A stretch of DNA of 64,000 nt from positions 1 through 64,000 of the forward strand of contig DAINSK010000016.1 in assembly GCA_036741355.1 (NCBI GenBank), read 5' to 3'. Source of the DNA: JBBRGK01 sp036741355. GTDB taxonomy: Bacteria > Chloroflexota > Dehalococcoidia > CAUJGQ01. Below the pieces are notes generated by a model. It saw nothing but the letters and a program-made list of their open reading frames with translations, had not been told where the DNA came from and made no database searches. Below are positions 1 through 8,265 of this stretch, one piece after another. The translations under genes were made by a program, and so were the position numbers. Each line of letters opens with the position of its first letter. The first letter of the stretch is position 1.

Positions 1-520
1 AGATGCCCAGGACGGCGGAGGGCGTGCTGAAGCGGGCGGCGACGTCGCGCATGGAAGTCCCAACTGGCAGCGTTTGATAGAACTGGTTGCAGCCTTGGGC
101 GATGATCGGCTTGATCTCCCCCGGGATGCCGGCGAAGACGACAGCGCAGATCTCCAGCGAGGAGTAGGCGAGGATTCCGCCGGAAACCGCAAACAACTGG
201 TAGCACCAGATACCGTCGCCCGGGAGGTTGTAGTCGGTGTAGGCGCGTGTCGTGCTGGTTAGCGTAGCGATCGGCACGCTCGTACCGACCGGCGCGTTTG
301 CCGGCCCGCGAAAGAGCAGGAAGCTATCGGCGCTGAACGCCGGTATGCGTATGCCCCAGGTTACGACAATCCCCTGGCCGTCGGTGGTTCGACCCGCAAA
401 AAGCGTGAACTGCTGCGTCGGGGCCGGTATCTGCGCGGCAACGCGACGTGGGACGGCGGCGATGATGCAGAGCAGGAGCACCGACGCGCAGACCGTCGCG
501 AACGGGCGTCGAGCGAACAT
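1..520 (-). CDS. Secreted protein, C-terminus cut by window edge
   Basis: The frame opens at an ATG at 520 and stays open to the left edge, so 173 residues are visible. GGGAGA lies about 11 bases upstream. The N-terminus is a clear signal peptide: MFARRPFA, a hydrophobic run (VLLLCIIAAV) and a likely cleavage site after RRVAAQ. Residues about 40-120 look like a small beta-sandwich of fibronectin-III type (VVTWGI, SFLLFRG, YTDYNLPG, CYQLFAVSGG). The last visible stretch, MRDVAARFSTPSAVL, resembles the start of a LysM-like repeat. An extracellular or surface-anchored role is inferred; no catalytic motif is visible. Confidence 0.6.
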   Translation of the reverse strand, partial: MFARRPFATVCASVLLLCIIAAVPRRVAAQIPAPTQQFTLFAGRTTDGQGIVVTWGIRIPAFSADSFLLFRGPANAPVGTSVPIATLTSTTRAYTDYNLPGDGIWCYQLFAVSGGILAYSSLEICAVVFAGIPGEIKPIIAQGCNQFYQTLPVGTSMRDVAARFSTPSAVLGI

Positions 521-943
521 GGCGGACTGTCTCCCGTGCCCATCCTACGCCTGCCGCGGGGCCTGTCAAGCAAGATTAGCGCCGCACACGCCGATGCTGC
601 CTCCAGCGGCTTCGTCTTGCACTCCACGCCCTCAGCGGCGAAGATGGCGGACGTGAACAGGGAACGGCCCCCTAACTCCCCCGACCCTCTTTCCCCTCGC
701 CAGGACACGCTTCGCTGCCCCAATTCTGGGGGCAAGAGGGAGCTATGGCGGGGGTTTGCCAGCGAGTTCGGGCGTACGAGAATCACAGGACGCCAGCTAT
801 TTTCCGAGCACGGCACCCACGGATCGCTCCTTACCCCCAGTATTGGGGGCAAGGGGCAGGGGGAATGGGGGCCCGAGGGGCGAGCCTCCAATGACCGTCG
901 GCCGGCTCCCGGCTGCGCGCTCAGGCATAGGGAGAGACTTTAG
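521..943. other. Intergenic region with GC-rich hairpin repeats
   Basis: No convincing gene is seen. Two related short palindromes, at about 716-745 and 830-866, each pair a CCCC(C) arm with TGGGGGCAAG. A C-rich tract at about 668-705 looks like a degraded reverse copy of the GGAGAGGGG-type repeat found at 2.4 kb, 56.3 kb and 61.8 kb. The region separates divergent genes, so promoters for both should lie here, but none matches consensus well. Confidence 0.5.
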
Positions 944-2383
944 ATGACACGACCCAACCCTGGTGTCTCGGGCGAAGAGCTGCCGGTCCTGACGGCCACG
1001 TATGCTACCGGACGGGGTAGCACCGTTCCTTCTGCCCGTTCGATCACGCGGATTTTTCCGCTGGGGGACGAAGGCGAGCGCATTCTGTTGGCGGTCGCCG
1101 ACGGTATCGGCGACCGCCCGTCCGCCGAGGTACAGGCCGCCGAGGCGCTGGCACAGTTAGAGACGACGGTGGCGCGGAGCGGCGCGGGCGTACCGGCAGA
1201 AGAGGTGCTGAAAGCGGGTTACGAGTCGGCAGCCAACGCGATCGACCGGCTCAAGTCCCTGCCGGGAAGCGTGAGCGGCTCCGGCGCGGCCATGGTTGCG
1301 GCGCTAGTCCACGACGGCGTCGCAACGATCGGCAACCTCGGCCGCGGCGCGGCGTACCTGCTGCGCGGAGGCAGCGCGCACCGTCTGACCGCCGACAACC
1401 GCTGGGGCGCCGGCACGGCGGCTCTCCAACCACCAGACCCGGAAGCGACACTCGAAATTGGAGAACGGGTGCCGCTGGGCGCGGGCGGTCCCACCGCGCC
1501 GGACATCACCGGTCCGCTGCCGCTGCAGCCCGGCGATACGCTCCTGCTTTGCTCCGAAAGCGTGACGCGGGGGCTGGGACCCAAAGTTGTCACCGCCGTA
1601 TTCGAAGAGGCCGGACCGAGCGACGTCGCACAACAGCTCGCGGACCTCGCGTCGCACCAACCGGACGTGGACGGCGCCGCGGTGGCGCTGCTGCATTTTC
1701 CCGCGGACGCCGCGCCCGTGGTCGTACCGCCGATTCCTCGGACAGGCCGGCGTCCGCGCTGGCTGATTGCCGCGGTTCTCACGGGAGCGATCGCGGCCGG
1801 GGCCGTGTTGGCGGGAAGCATCTACTACGCCGCGACCAGGGGCAACGGCGGATCGAAGCCCGCCGCGACGGCGGCAGCCCGGGGGGCCGTTTCCTCTCCG
1901 ACTCCGGCGCATCCCGCGGTGGTCGTACCCGCCAGCCCAACGGCGCGCGCCGCTGCGCCGGCGAGCACGGCAACGCCGCCGCCCCGCTCGCCGACGCCCG
2001 TCGCCTCGCCAACGCCGATCGTCGTGGCAAACCTGCCCGTCTGCGTCGCGACCGGCAGCCGGCGACCGTGTCGCTACACCGCCCAGCCGGGTGATTCGAT
2101 TTCGCGCATCGGCGACAGTTTCGACCTCACCAGCGTCTGTTTCGTGGCCGCCAACGTTCAGCACCAGCCCGTTGCACCGCGCCCGCCCGACTTTCGCATC
2201 GGCGCCGGAGAGGACTATGCGCTCCTCGGTCCAGCCGACTGCGCCGCCCTGGCTGCCGCGACGACGGCAGCCAGCGCTCCGTCCGCGTCAGCGACGACCC
2301 CGGCACCGGCGGCAGCAGCAAGGACGCCGCTTCCCGTCTGCACGCCGCGCCCCGGAGCAACCGCTCCGAATCCGTTGTGTTAG
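944..2383 (+). CDS. Degenerate PP2C-type phosphatase with LysM-like tail
   Basis: This 479-residue protein starts at an ATG 7 bases after GGGAGAG. Residues about 15-255 follow the PP2C fold (LLAVADGIG, then TIGNLGRGAAYLLRGG, then DTLLLCSES), but the metal-site motifs are altered. The usual ADGMGG reads ADGIGD, GDSR reads GNLG, and CSDG reads CSES. A single membrane helix at about 272-295 is followed by a Pro/Thr/Ala linker and a LysM-like module near 385-415 (YTAQPGDSISRIGDSF). The predicted topology is a cytoplasmic pseudophosphatase-like domain with an external cell-wall-binding domain, which suggests signalling across the envelope. Active PP2C remains possible only if the metal site tolerates these changes. 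Confidence 0.65.
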   Translation: MTRPNPGVSGEELPVLTATYATGRGSTVPSARSITRIFPLGDEGERILLAVADGIGDRPSAEVQAAEALAQLETTVARSGAGVPAEEVLKAGYESAANAIDRLKSLPGSVSGSGAAMVAALVHDGVATIGNLGRGAAYLLRGGSAHRLTADNRWGAGTAALQPPDPEATLEIGERVPLGAGGPTAPDITGPLPLQPGDTLLLCSESVTRGLGPKVVTAVFEEAGPSDVAQQLADLASHQPDVDGAAVALLHFPADAAPVVVPPIPRTGRRPRWLIAAVLTGAIAAGAVLAGSIYYAATRGNGGSKPAATAAARGAVSSPTPAHPAVVVPASPTARAAAPASTATPPPRSPTPVASPTPIVVANLPVCVATGSRRPCRYTAQPGDSISRIGDSFDLTSVCFVAANVQHQPVAPRPPDFRIGAGEDYALLGPADCAALAAATTAASAPSASATTPAPAAAARTPLPVCTPRPGATAPNPLC

Positions 2384-2394
2384 GTAGACGTTTA

Positions 2395-2687
2395 CCCCTA
2401 TCCCCCTCCCCTTTCCCCGATGCGGAGAAAGGGGCGATCCTGCGACGCAAGCGCGGGCATTGGCCGGGTTGTTCGGCGCTTTAGCAGTGACTAAGCCACG
2501 CCTGGCGTACCATCGCTCGCGTTGCCGCCAAGGCGCATCCTCGTCGCGATACTCTGCATAAGCTCCTCTCCGTGTATCGGGGACGGGCAGGGGGTGGGTT
2601 CGGCCTGCGCTCCACCCCAGCCTGAACCCGGCACCCAATGATCGCCCCTCTCCATCGCACTGCGATGAGAGGGGTTGCGGGTGAGGT
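2395..2687. repeat. Cluster of three GC-rich palindromic repeats
   Basis: The gap between two convergent genes holds three copies of one repeat family. The copy at about 2397-2440 is in reverse orientation (CCCCCTCCCCTTTCC ... GGAGAAAGGGGCGAT). The copy at about 2567-2616 is degraded (CTCCTCTCC ... GGGGACGGG, then AGGGGGTGGG). The copy at about 2641-2687 is well preserved (ATCGCCCCTCTCCATCG, CGATGAGAGGGG, then GTGAGGT). Each would fold into a GC hairpin with a G-rich tail. Confidence 0.6.
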
Positions 2688-2695
2688 ATGACTGC

Positions 2696-3577
2696 CTACT
2701 GTCCGGCTGCGCGCCCGAATGTCTTACTCGTCGCCTCAAATTCCCGCGCCACCGCAGCAAAGCGATCGAGCAGCGGCAGAACCTCGGCTTCTGGCCGCGG
2801 TGGCAGAACGCAGATGACGCGCTGGGCGCCGGCCTCTGCAAAGGCGCGTACGGTCTCCGGCTCGGGGCGGACACCGAACGCGGTGGCCGAGATCGTGCTC
2901 ATGTCGCGTCCCTTCTCGGCGGCGCGGCGGCGGATGTCGTCGAGCCCGCGGGCGAAACGCGCCGGGTCGATCATGTTCGGCATCCAGCCGTCTGCCCAGT
3001 CCACCACCCGCTGCCGCGCCCACCGCGAGCCTGCGCCGATCAGGATCGGCGGGTGCGGCTTTTGCACCGGCTTGGGAAAGAACTTGAGCTTGGGAAAGTC
3101 GACGAACTTGCCATGGAACTCGGGCTCCTCCTCCGTCCACAGGCGCTTCATCGCCTGGATGCGTTCGCGCGTGATCGCCCAGCGCTTGTCGAAATCGCTG
3201 CCGAACAGCGCCATCTCCTCTCCGAGCCAGCCGCCGCCGATGCCCAGGATGACGCGCCCGCCGGAGAGCAGGTCGAGCGTGCTGATCGCTTTGGCGGTGA
3301 CGATCGGCTCGCGCTCGGGGATGAGGCAGATGCCGGTGCCAAGGCGCAGCCGCGTGGTTGCCTTGGCCGCGAAGGCAAGCGCGACGAACGGGTCGAGGGC
3401 GTTCCAGTACTCGGCCGGCAGCGGCTCGCCCGGCGGGTACTGGGTGGTCCGGTGCACGGGGATGGCGGGATGCTCCGGCACCCACAGCGACTCCATGCCG
3501 CGATCCTCGGCGAGCTCCGCCAGCCGGTCGATGGGGATCGCGTACTCGGTGGGGAAGATGATCACGCCGAACTGCAT
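2696..3577 (-). CDS. LLM-class F420-dependent oxidoreductase
   Basis: A 293-residue luciferase-like flavin-dependent oxidoreductase of the TIM-barrel type that usually uses coenzyme F420. It opens MQFGVIIFPTEY and carries family motifs ESLWVPEHP, RLRLGTGICLIPEREP, STLDLLSGGRVILGIGGGW, PPILIGAG and DGWMPN. The start at 3577 is preferred over longer frames because GGAGG stands 8-12 bases upstream and the family begins at this point. The substrate cannot be named. The final six residues GRAAGQ and the TAG stop lie inside a dispersed GGCAGTN repeat shared with the end of fabF, so the C-terminus seems to have been rewritten by a repeat. Confidence 0.85.
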   Translation of the reverse strand: MQFGVIIFPTEYAIPIDRLAELAEDRGMESLWVPEHPAIPVHRTTQYPPGEPLPAEYWNALDPFVALAFAAKATTRLRLGTGICLIPEREPIVTAKAISTLDLLSGGRVILGIGGGWLGEEMALFGSDFDKRWAITRERIQAMKRLWTEEEPEFHGKFVDFPKLKFFPKPVQKPHPPILIGAGSRWARQRVVDWADGWMPNMIDPARFARGLDDIRRRAAEKGRDMSTISATAFGVRPEPETVRAFAEAGAQRVICVLPPRPEAEVLPLLDRFAAVAREFEATSKTFGRAAGQ

Positions 3578-3725
3578 GGTCCAGGCCTCCGTGTGTAGAT
3601 TGTCGATGTCCGCGTGGCCGGTGACCGGCGGCTTTGATGGTGCAGTGTAACGCCGCGAACGACCTGTCTTTATCGGTATAGTGGAACAGGAGCGCCCGTC
3701 CTGCCGCCTCATCCCGCGCTCTCAC

Positions 3726-3987
3726 CTAGACGATGCGGCTGCTGCTCTCCTCGATATCTCGGAGGAACTGCCGCGCGATGGTGCGTCCGACAGCAGAGAG
3801 GATGAGCGCGTGGGCCCCAACGATGACCGTGGTTGTTGTAACGGTTGGGTAGCGACCATGAACCAAGTTCCCGGAGAATAGCCATAGCCTCGTCGTGGTG
3901 TTCATCAAGCCGGTCAAGGATGGCGAGATATTCCGACGAGTCGTTGAACACGCAGCGGGAGGAGAAGGGGATAGTGCGCTGCACCAT
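3726..3987 (-). pseudogene. PIN-domain (VapC-like) toxin, frameshifted and truncated
   Basis: The reading begins at an ATG at 3987, three bases after the upstream antitoxin's stop. It gives VFNDSSEYLAILDRLDEHH and EAMAILREL, the N-terminal half of a PIN ribonuclease with the first Asp. Near 3860-3880 the homology leaves this frame and resumes one base over as VTTTTVIVGAHAL and RTIARQFLRDIEESS, then a stop at 3726. The last third of a normal PIN domain (about 130 residues), with its remaining acidic metal ligands, is absent. It is a broken toxin gene. A sequencing indel could explain the frameshift but not the missing C-terminus. Confidence 0.7.
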
Positions 3988-3990
3988 AGC

Positions 3991-4290
3991 TTATGTGTGG
4001 CGCAGGGCCTTTCCGATGTACTCATGCTTCTTGCCGGAGATGCCGCCAGGGATGCCGCTATCGGCAATCCCGGCCAAGCGCAAGAGGGGATCGTCAGGTC
4101 GGAGAATTCCCGTCTTGCGCCGGCGCCGGGTGGGCTGGTCAGCACGTTTTGCCTCGTGGTGCGGCGTGATAGCCAGCTCCTTGCCGTGGGCATGCACCAC
4201 CTGCTTGGCGCCGCTTTCAGCCACTGCCTCAGCCGCCTGCATGAGTTCATCCGGGGAAACCCTGTGGTGAAACGGCGCTTCGCGTGCCAT
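3991..4290 (-). CDS. Antitoxin of the decayed PIN toxin pair
   Basis: A 99-residue protein with a typical antitoxin layout. An N-terminal segment (HRVSPDELMQAAEAVAESGA) leads into an AbrB/MazE-like strand region (HGKELAITP). A basic Arg/Lys stretch and a toxin-binding tail ending KKHEYIGKALRHT follow. The ATG at 4290 has GTGAGG about 11 bases upstream. The stop is three bases from the toxin start, the usual coupled arrangement. The frame is intact while its toxin is broken, so it may persist as an orphan antitoxin or autorepressor. Confidence 0.6.
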   Translation of the reverse strand: MAREAPFHHRVSPDELMQAAEAVAESGAKQVVHAHGKELAITPHHEAKRADQPTRRRRKTGILRPDDPLLRLAGIADSGIPGGISGKKHEYIGKALRHT

Positions 4291-4339
4291 AAATTGGTTG
4301 CCTCACTAAGCATTAAAGTCTAGCCTAGCTGCACACGAC

Positions 4340-4368
4340 TTGACAGGCGCTCGATCCTGGAGTAGTAA
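4340..4368 (+). promoter_or_regulatory. Sigma70-type promoter for the Tat-signal protein
   Basis: TTGACA at 4340-4345 and TAGTAA at 4363-4368 are separated by 17 bases. The gene start at 4419 is about 50 bases further on. Confidence 0.4.
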
Positions 4369-4418
4369 CGAGCAGGCGGCGCACTTGATGCCGAATGGCG
4401 GCGGGCGGAGGTCGACGT

Positions 4419-5150
4419 ATGGGCCACTGGTTTGACGATCTTGCCGGCACCTTGGCTACGAAGACTTCACGGCGCGACACGTTGAAGCTGTTCGCGGTGG
4501 GCATCGGTGCTCTCGTTGCCTCCCCGCTCCGGCATACCTCCGCGAGTCCCGCACAAGCGGGTACAGCAGCCACGTATCCCGCGGGGTGGAACCTGGTAGG
4601 CGGGCCAGCAGGCTCAACGTTGAATGGAGCGAGCGGAAGTCTGTATTCACTGCAGCCGGGCGACACAGATTACGAGGCGATCCCTGCCACGTCGCCGCTA
4701 CAGGGGTGTTTGGGCTATTGGGCATATTTTCCTAGCGGGGGCAGCTTGAATGCGGGCACCAGCCAGGGGACATGCCTCGTAACGCCGACTCCAGGTAGCT
4801 GGACGATGATAGGAAACCCATCCGCTGGCGGCGCAGCAGCGGTGGCGGGTGCCGACTCGCTACTAACGTACAGCCCATCGGCGGGCTACCTGTCAGCTAG
4901 CGCCATACCCGTTGGCGCCGGTGCCTGGGCCACTGCGAGTGGGAGCGTTAGCGTCGCCGCACCTCTGCCGCTACCACCACCAACGCAAGCCCCGCCGCCG
5001 GCTGCGGCACCTGCACCAGCGCCTGCACCGGCAGCCGTTACGCAGCCGACCTCAACGTGTTGCCGCCATTGCTCGACGGGATGCCCGTGCGGCAATTCTT
5101 GCATCACTTGTCGCGATACGTGCCACCAATCAGGCGGCTGCGCGTGCTAG
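4419..5150 (+). CDS. Tat-type secreted protein with Cys-rich tail
   Basis: A 243-residue exported protein. The start ATG at 4419 follows GGAGGT by about 6 bases, and MGHWFDDLAGTLATKTSRRD is a typical N-terminus of Chloroflexota Tat-signal proteins. SRRDTLKLF is followed by a hydrophobic helix. The body holds two related repeats (WNLVGGPAGS ... GYWAYF and WTMIGNPSAGG ... GAWA), homologous to the protein at 15543-16226. A Pro/Ala linker leads to a C-terminal module with ten cysteines in about 30 residues (PCGNSCITC, DTCHQSGGCAC). This suggests a disulfide- or metal-stabilised extracellular knot. The gene ends directly against an IS66 transposase scrap. Confidence 0.65.
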   Translation: MGHWFDDLAGTLATKTSRRDTLKLFAVGIGALVASPLRHTSASPAQAGTAATYPAGWNLVGGPAGSTLNGASGSLYSLQPGDTDYEAIPATSPLQGCLGYWAYFPSGGSLNAGTSQGTCLVTPTPGSWTMIGNPSAGGAAAVAGADSLLTYSPSAGYLSASAIPVGAGAWATASGSVSVAAPLPLPPPTQAPPPAAAPAPAPAPAAVTQPTSTCCRHCSTGCPCGNSCITCRDTCHQSGGCAC

Positions 5151-5382
5151 TCTGTCCGAGCTGTTCGTCTTTGTGGCCGAGCCGGGGGTACCAGCGGACA
5201 ACAATGCCGCGGAGCGCAGTCTGCGCCATCTGGTGACCAGTCGCAAGATCAGCGGCGGCACACGCTCGCCGCAGGGCACGCAGACCAAGATGCGGCTGGC
5301 CTCGCTGTTCGGCACCTGGCGTGCCCGTGGTGAGGATCCCTTGCGCGCCGCTCACCAACTGCTCGTCTCACCCCAAGTCTGA
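5146..5382 (+). mobile_element. IS66-family transposase C-terminal remnant
   Basis: About 78 codons of an IS66-type transposase C-terminus are readable: ELFVFVAEPGVPADNNAAER, SLRHLVTSRKISGG, TRSPQGTQTKM, ASLFGTWRARG, QLLVSPQV and a stop. The DDE-domain glutamate motif DNNAAERSLR is present. The rest of the gene, the accessory genes and the terminal inverted repeats are missing, so it cannot move. The scrap starts within a few bases of the end of the preceding secreted-protein gene. Confidence 0.75.
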
Positions 5383-6331
5383 ACTGTTACTAGCCTGCGG
5401 CCGTCGGACAAACTGCTTTATCGTGTCGCATGCCGGTTGGTGACTCCTTTGAGCCAAGCGCACGATCATGCTGTTGCGAGAACATTTGCGCATTGGTCGA
5501 CACGCGAATAGCGTGCATGGTAGTGCGCGGAATGGGGTTGGGGTGTGCATGCATTACGACAACGCCTCAAATCAATTTGTCGGTGACAGCCTTAATATAA
5601 GTGGACGCGTCTTCGCTGAAGCGCTGGAGAGACTCGTCCACGGCGGCGTGCGGGTTGACAGGGCTTACCGAATTCTGAGTGATGAGAAATTCTGGTCTAT
5701 GACGAGGAAGGTGCGTAGTCGCCGCCGGAAAGTGGGCACCGTCGATCCGTGACCACGACCATCGGATACGCGCCAGATTCAATTGAGGCGGAAGCGGCTC
5801 CACATCGCCGGTCACCAAGGCTCCGTCATCATCTTTCGGTCTCTTTCACGGTATTGGTGACTCTGGCGCGCTTCGAGGGCGACTCCGCTACGAGGGCGGC
5901 TATTAGCTCCTGAGCCGCCCGTGAAGCTCTGCGTGGCTGTACCGACGCCGTTGCTGGCCGTGATGGTCAGCGGCCAACGATGACGGTACTGTGTCGTACG
6001 CTGCGACTGGCACCCCGGGTAGCCTGTTCTACGTACAGGTCGGCGATGGCGATTGGCAGCAGATCAGCATCCCCGATTCCGGCGACACATGCGCAGATGG
6101 CAATTGTAGCGTATCTGGAACCTTGCCCGCGGGGCCGGCTTCACCGCCGCCTGCGTCATCGGCCGTCGACATCCGCGGTTCATAGGCGGCCGTGTACGCA
6201 ACCTCGGCTTGTTACTTCTCCTGTTCTGGACCGATCGAATCATTGAGTCGCCCGCCGTCGCCTGTAATGCTTGGTGCAGCGCTGAGGCGCGGTGCCCTTC
6301 TGTTGCGCGCCCGGGAGGCGAGGAGAGCGCA
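5383..6331. other. Long non-coding stretch with gene fragments
   Basis: No intact gene is supported in about 950 bases. At 5991-6185 a + frame reads SYAATGTPGSLFYVQVGDGD, which looks like a piece of a secreted beta-rich protein without its signal peptide. At 5546-5752 a + frame reads VCMHYDNASNQFVGDSLN and YRILSDEKFW, faintly like the end of a nucleotide cyclase domain. Base composition drops in GC relative to neighbours around 5560-5700, consistent with decayed or foreign DNA next to the IS66 remnant. Confidence 0.4.
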
Positions 6332-7120
6332 ATGCACCGATCCCTGACCCCGGCTCGCGGCCTGCTGGTGACCGCGGCGGCGACGCTGTTCGTCGCGGGC
6401 TGCACCGGTGGCAACAAAAACAAGAACGCCGCAAACAGCAATGCGGTCGCGCCGAGTGCGGCGGCCACAATCGCCGTGCCGAGATCGCCGGCGCCGTCGG
6501 TGCCGGTGCGCACGCCTACCCCGGCCGCAGCGGCGCGCACTTCCACACCTGCGGCCGCGGCGCGGACGGCAACGCCTGCGACCACGGTTGTGAACAGCCC
6601 TACGCCGGGCGCCGTGACGGCGACCGACGCGGCGTTTCAGAAGGCGATCGCAGACGCTGCGCTCAAGGCGGAAGACCTGCCCGCCGGCTTTGTGCCACAG
6701 GGGTCGGCCGTCACCGAGGCGACGCTGCCCGGCCAGACGGCGGGCTATAGCGCGACCTACACGAACATCAGCAAGCTGCCGGCGGTGACCGCCCTGGTCG
6801 TCGCCATCGGCGGCTTCAAGGATGCGGCAACCAGCACCGCTGACTTTAACGACGTGCAGAATCAGATCAGCAACGGGACCGGGTCGGAGTTCGTCTTGCA
6901 GCCCGTTACGAACGGCCCCAAGCTCGGCGACCAGTCGCAGAGCTTCCAGGTAAGCGGCACCAGCTCGGGCATCCCGCTCGGCGGCTTCGCGATCATCTGG
7001 CGCCGCGGCAAGATCGACTCGGCGCTCGTGTTCGTCGGAACGCCGGCGGTCACCACGATCGACGACGCCGCCGCTATCGCGCAGAAACAGGATGACAGGC
7101 TCAAGGCGGTGGGACAGTAA
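6332..7120 (+). CDS. Lipoprotein, paralogue of the following gene
   Basis: A 262-residue predicted lipoprotein. The start at 6332 has AGGAG about 7 bases upstream. Residues 1-24 form a signal peptide ending in a lipobox (VAG|C, Cys24). A long Ala/Pro/Thr linker (about residues 28-95) spaces the folded domain from the membrane. The domain begins ADAALKAEDLPAGFVPQG and ends AAAIAQKQDDRLKA, and it aligns by eye with the product at 7169-8176 (VLQPDDLAPDF ... ALALAEKQDAHI). The function is unknown; a surface-exposed binding or sensory role is inferred only from location. Confidence 0.7.
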   Translation: MHRSLTPARGLLVTAAATLFVAGCTGGNKNKNAANSNAVAPSAAATIAVPRSPAPSVPVRTPTPAAAARTSTPAAAARTATPATTVVNSPTPGAVTATDAAFQKAIADAALKAEDLPAGFVPQGSAVTEATLPGQTAGYSATYTNISKLPAVTALVVAIGGFKDAATSTADFNDVQNQISNGTGSEFVLQPVTNGPKLGDQSQSFQVSGTSSGIPLGGFAIIWRRGKIDSALVFVGTPAVTTIDDAAAIAQKQDDRLKAVGQ

Positions 7121-7168
7121 GCGTCGAGCCGGCCCGGGAGTACGGCTGCCAATCGGGTACACTGGGCG

Positions 7169-8176
7169 ATGGGGAGCGGGGCGCGATGGCGCGCTCCGGC
7201 TCCGCATCGCCCGTTTGCGGCGCACAGGTGGGGTGTGGTGGATGTACAGTCGCCACGGGCGGCTGACGCGAGACCGCTGAACGCGACCGCGGCGGACGGG
7301 GAGACGCGCTCGGCGCCGGTCGAAGGGCCGCCTCTTGTACTGCCGGCGGAGAAGCCGGCGCGTCACTGGGACCGCGTGGCTGCCGTACGCGCGGCGCTCG
7401 AGCCGCGGTTACACGCCCTCGCCGCGTGGACGCATACACAACTTGCGCTCCGCCTTGGGACGGCCGCCATTGCGCTGCTGGGCGTGGCCGCGGCGGTGGC
7501 GCTGGTGCTGGTCGGGTTTGTGGGGATGGGAACCCACCCGCAGACATTTAACGATAGCAGCAGCGCCCTGGTTGGGCCGCAGCTGCCGCCCGAAGGGCCC
7601 CCGTCGGTCTTTTCACCGCCGTCGCCGTTGCTGCCGGTCCCGCCTCCCGACTCCGGCATCAGCCAGAACTTCGCGCGGGTCGTGTTGCAGCCGGACGATC
7701 TGGCGCCCGACTTTACGCCGCTCGACAGGGGGTCGACCGGTGACGACCCGACCACCGGCCTGGTGGGTTCCTACCACGCCGTCTACCAGCGGCCGCTGTC
7801 GATTGCTGGAACGGGGAGTGACCAGACGATCGCCGTGCTCGCGACGTTGAGCGCCTACCGCACCTCTCAAGCCGCATCGTTCCACCTCAACGACGTGAGC
7901 ACGGGCACGCTCGCGGTCGATGCCGGCCTGCCCACGCTCACCAGCGAGCCCGTGACGGCGCGCATGGTGGGCGATGAGAGCCGCGCCGTTCATCTGACCG
8001 GCAGCTACGCGGGCGTCGGTATCGGCGTCTACCTCATCCAGTTCCGGCGCGGCACGACCAACGCCATCATTGGCGTGGCCGCGGTGCTCGGCTCGGAGTC
8101 GCTCGACCAGGCGCTGGCGCTCGCCGAAAAGCAGGACGCGCACATCATCGCCGCGGCGCTGCCGCCGATCAGCTAA
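7169..8176 (+). CDS. Membrane-anchored paralogue of upstream lipoprotein
   Basis: A 335-residue protein with a basic and polar N-terminal segment, one membrane helix at about 94-120 (AAIALLGVAAAVALVLVGFV), a Pro-rich linker, and an external domain related to the preceding lipoprotein. The ATG at 7169 lacks a Shine-Dalgarno site. Two GTG codons at 7235 and 7238 follow AGGTGGGG and could be the real start without affecting the membrane helix. Tandem duplication with different anchoring (lipid versus helix) is the simplest reading. Confidence 0.65.
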   Translation: MGSGARWRAPAPHRPFAAHRWGVVDVQSPRAADARPLNATAADGETRSAPVEGPPLVLPAEKPARHWDRVAAVRAALEPRLHALAAWTHTQLALRLGTAAIALLGVAAAVALVLVGFVGMGTHPQTFNDSSSALVGPQLPPEGPPSVFSPPSPLLPVPPPDSGISQNFARVVLQPDDLAPDFTPLDRGSTGDDPTTGLVGSYHAVYQRPLSIAGTGSDQTIAVLATLSAYRTSQAASFHLNDVSTGTLAVDAGLPTLTSEPVTARMVGDESRAVHLTGSYAGVGIGVYLIQFRRGTTNAIIGVAAVLGSESLDQALALAEKQDAHIIAAALPPIS

Positions 8177-8265
8177 AGCCCGGTGTACAATCGAGCGGTG
8201 GCCTGGCCGGCGCTCCGCCCTGGGTCGGCTAAAGCCAGATCGTACGAACGTTCAGGAGGAATGCC

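Noticed and set aside
5468..5752. 94-residue frame with faint cyclase-like words
   Set aside because: The similarity is too weak for a gene call and no N-terminal domain is present; it is mentioned only under the intergenic entry.
6212..7366. 384-residue frame antisense to the lipoprotein gene
   Set aside because: It is Arg-rich low-complexity sequence opposite a gene with a clear lipobox and ribosome site.
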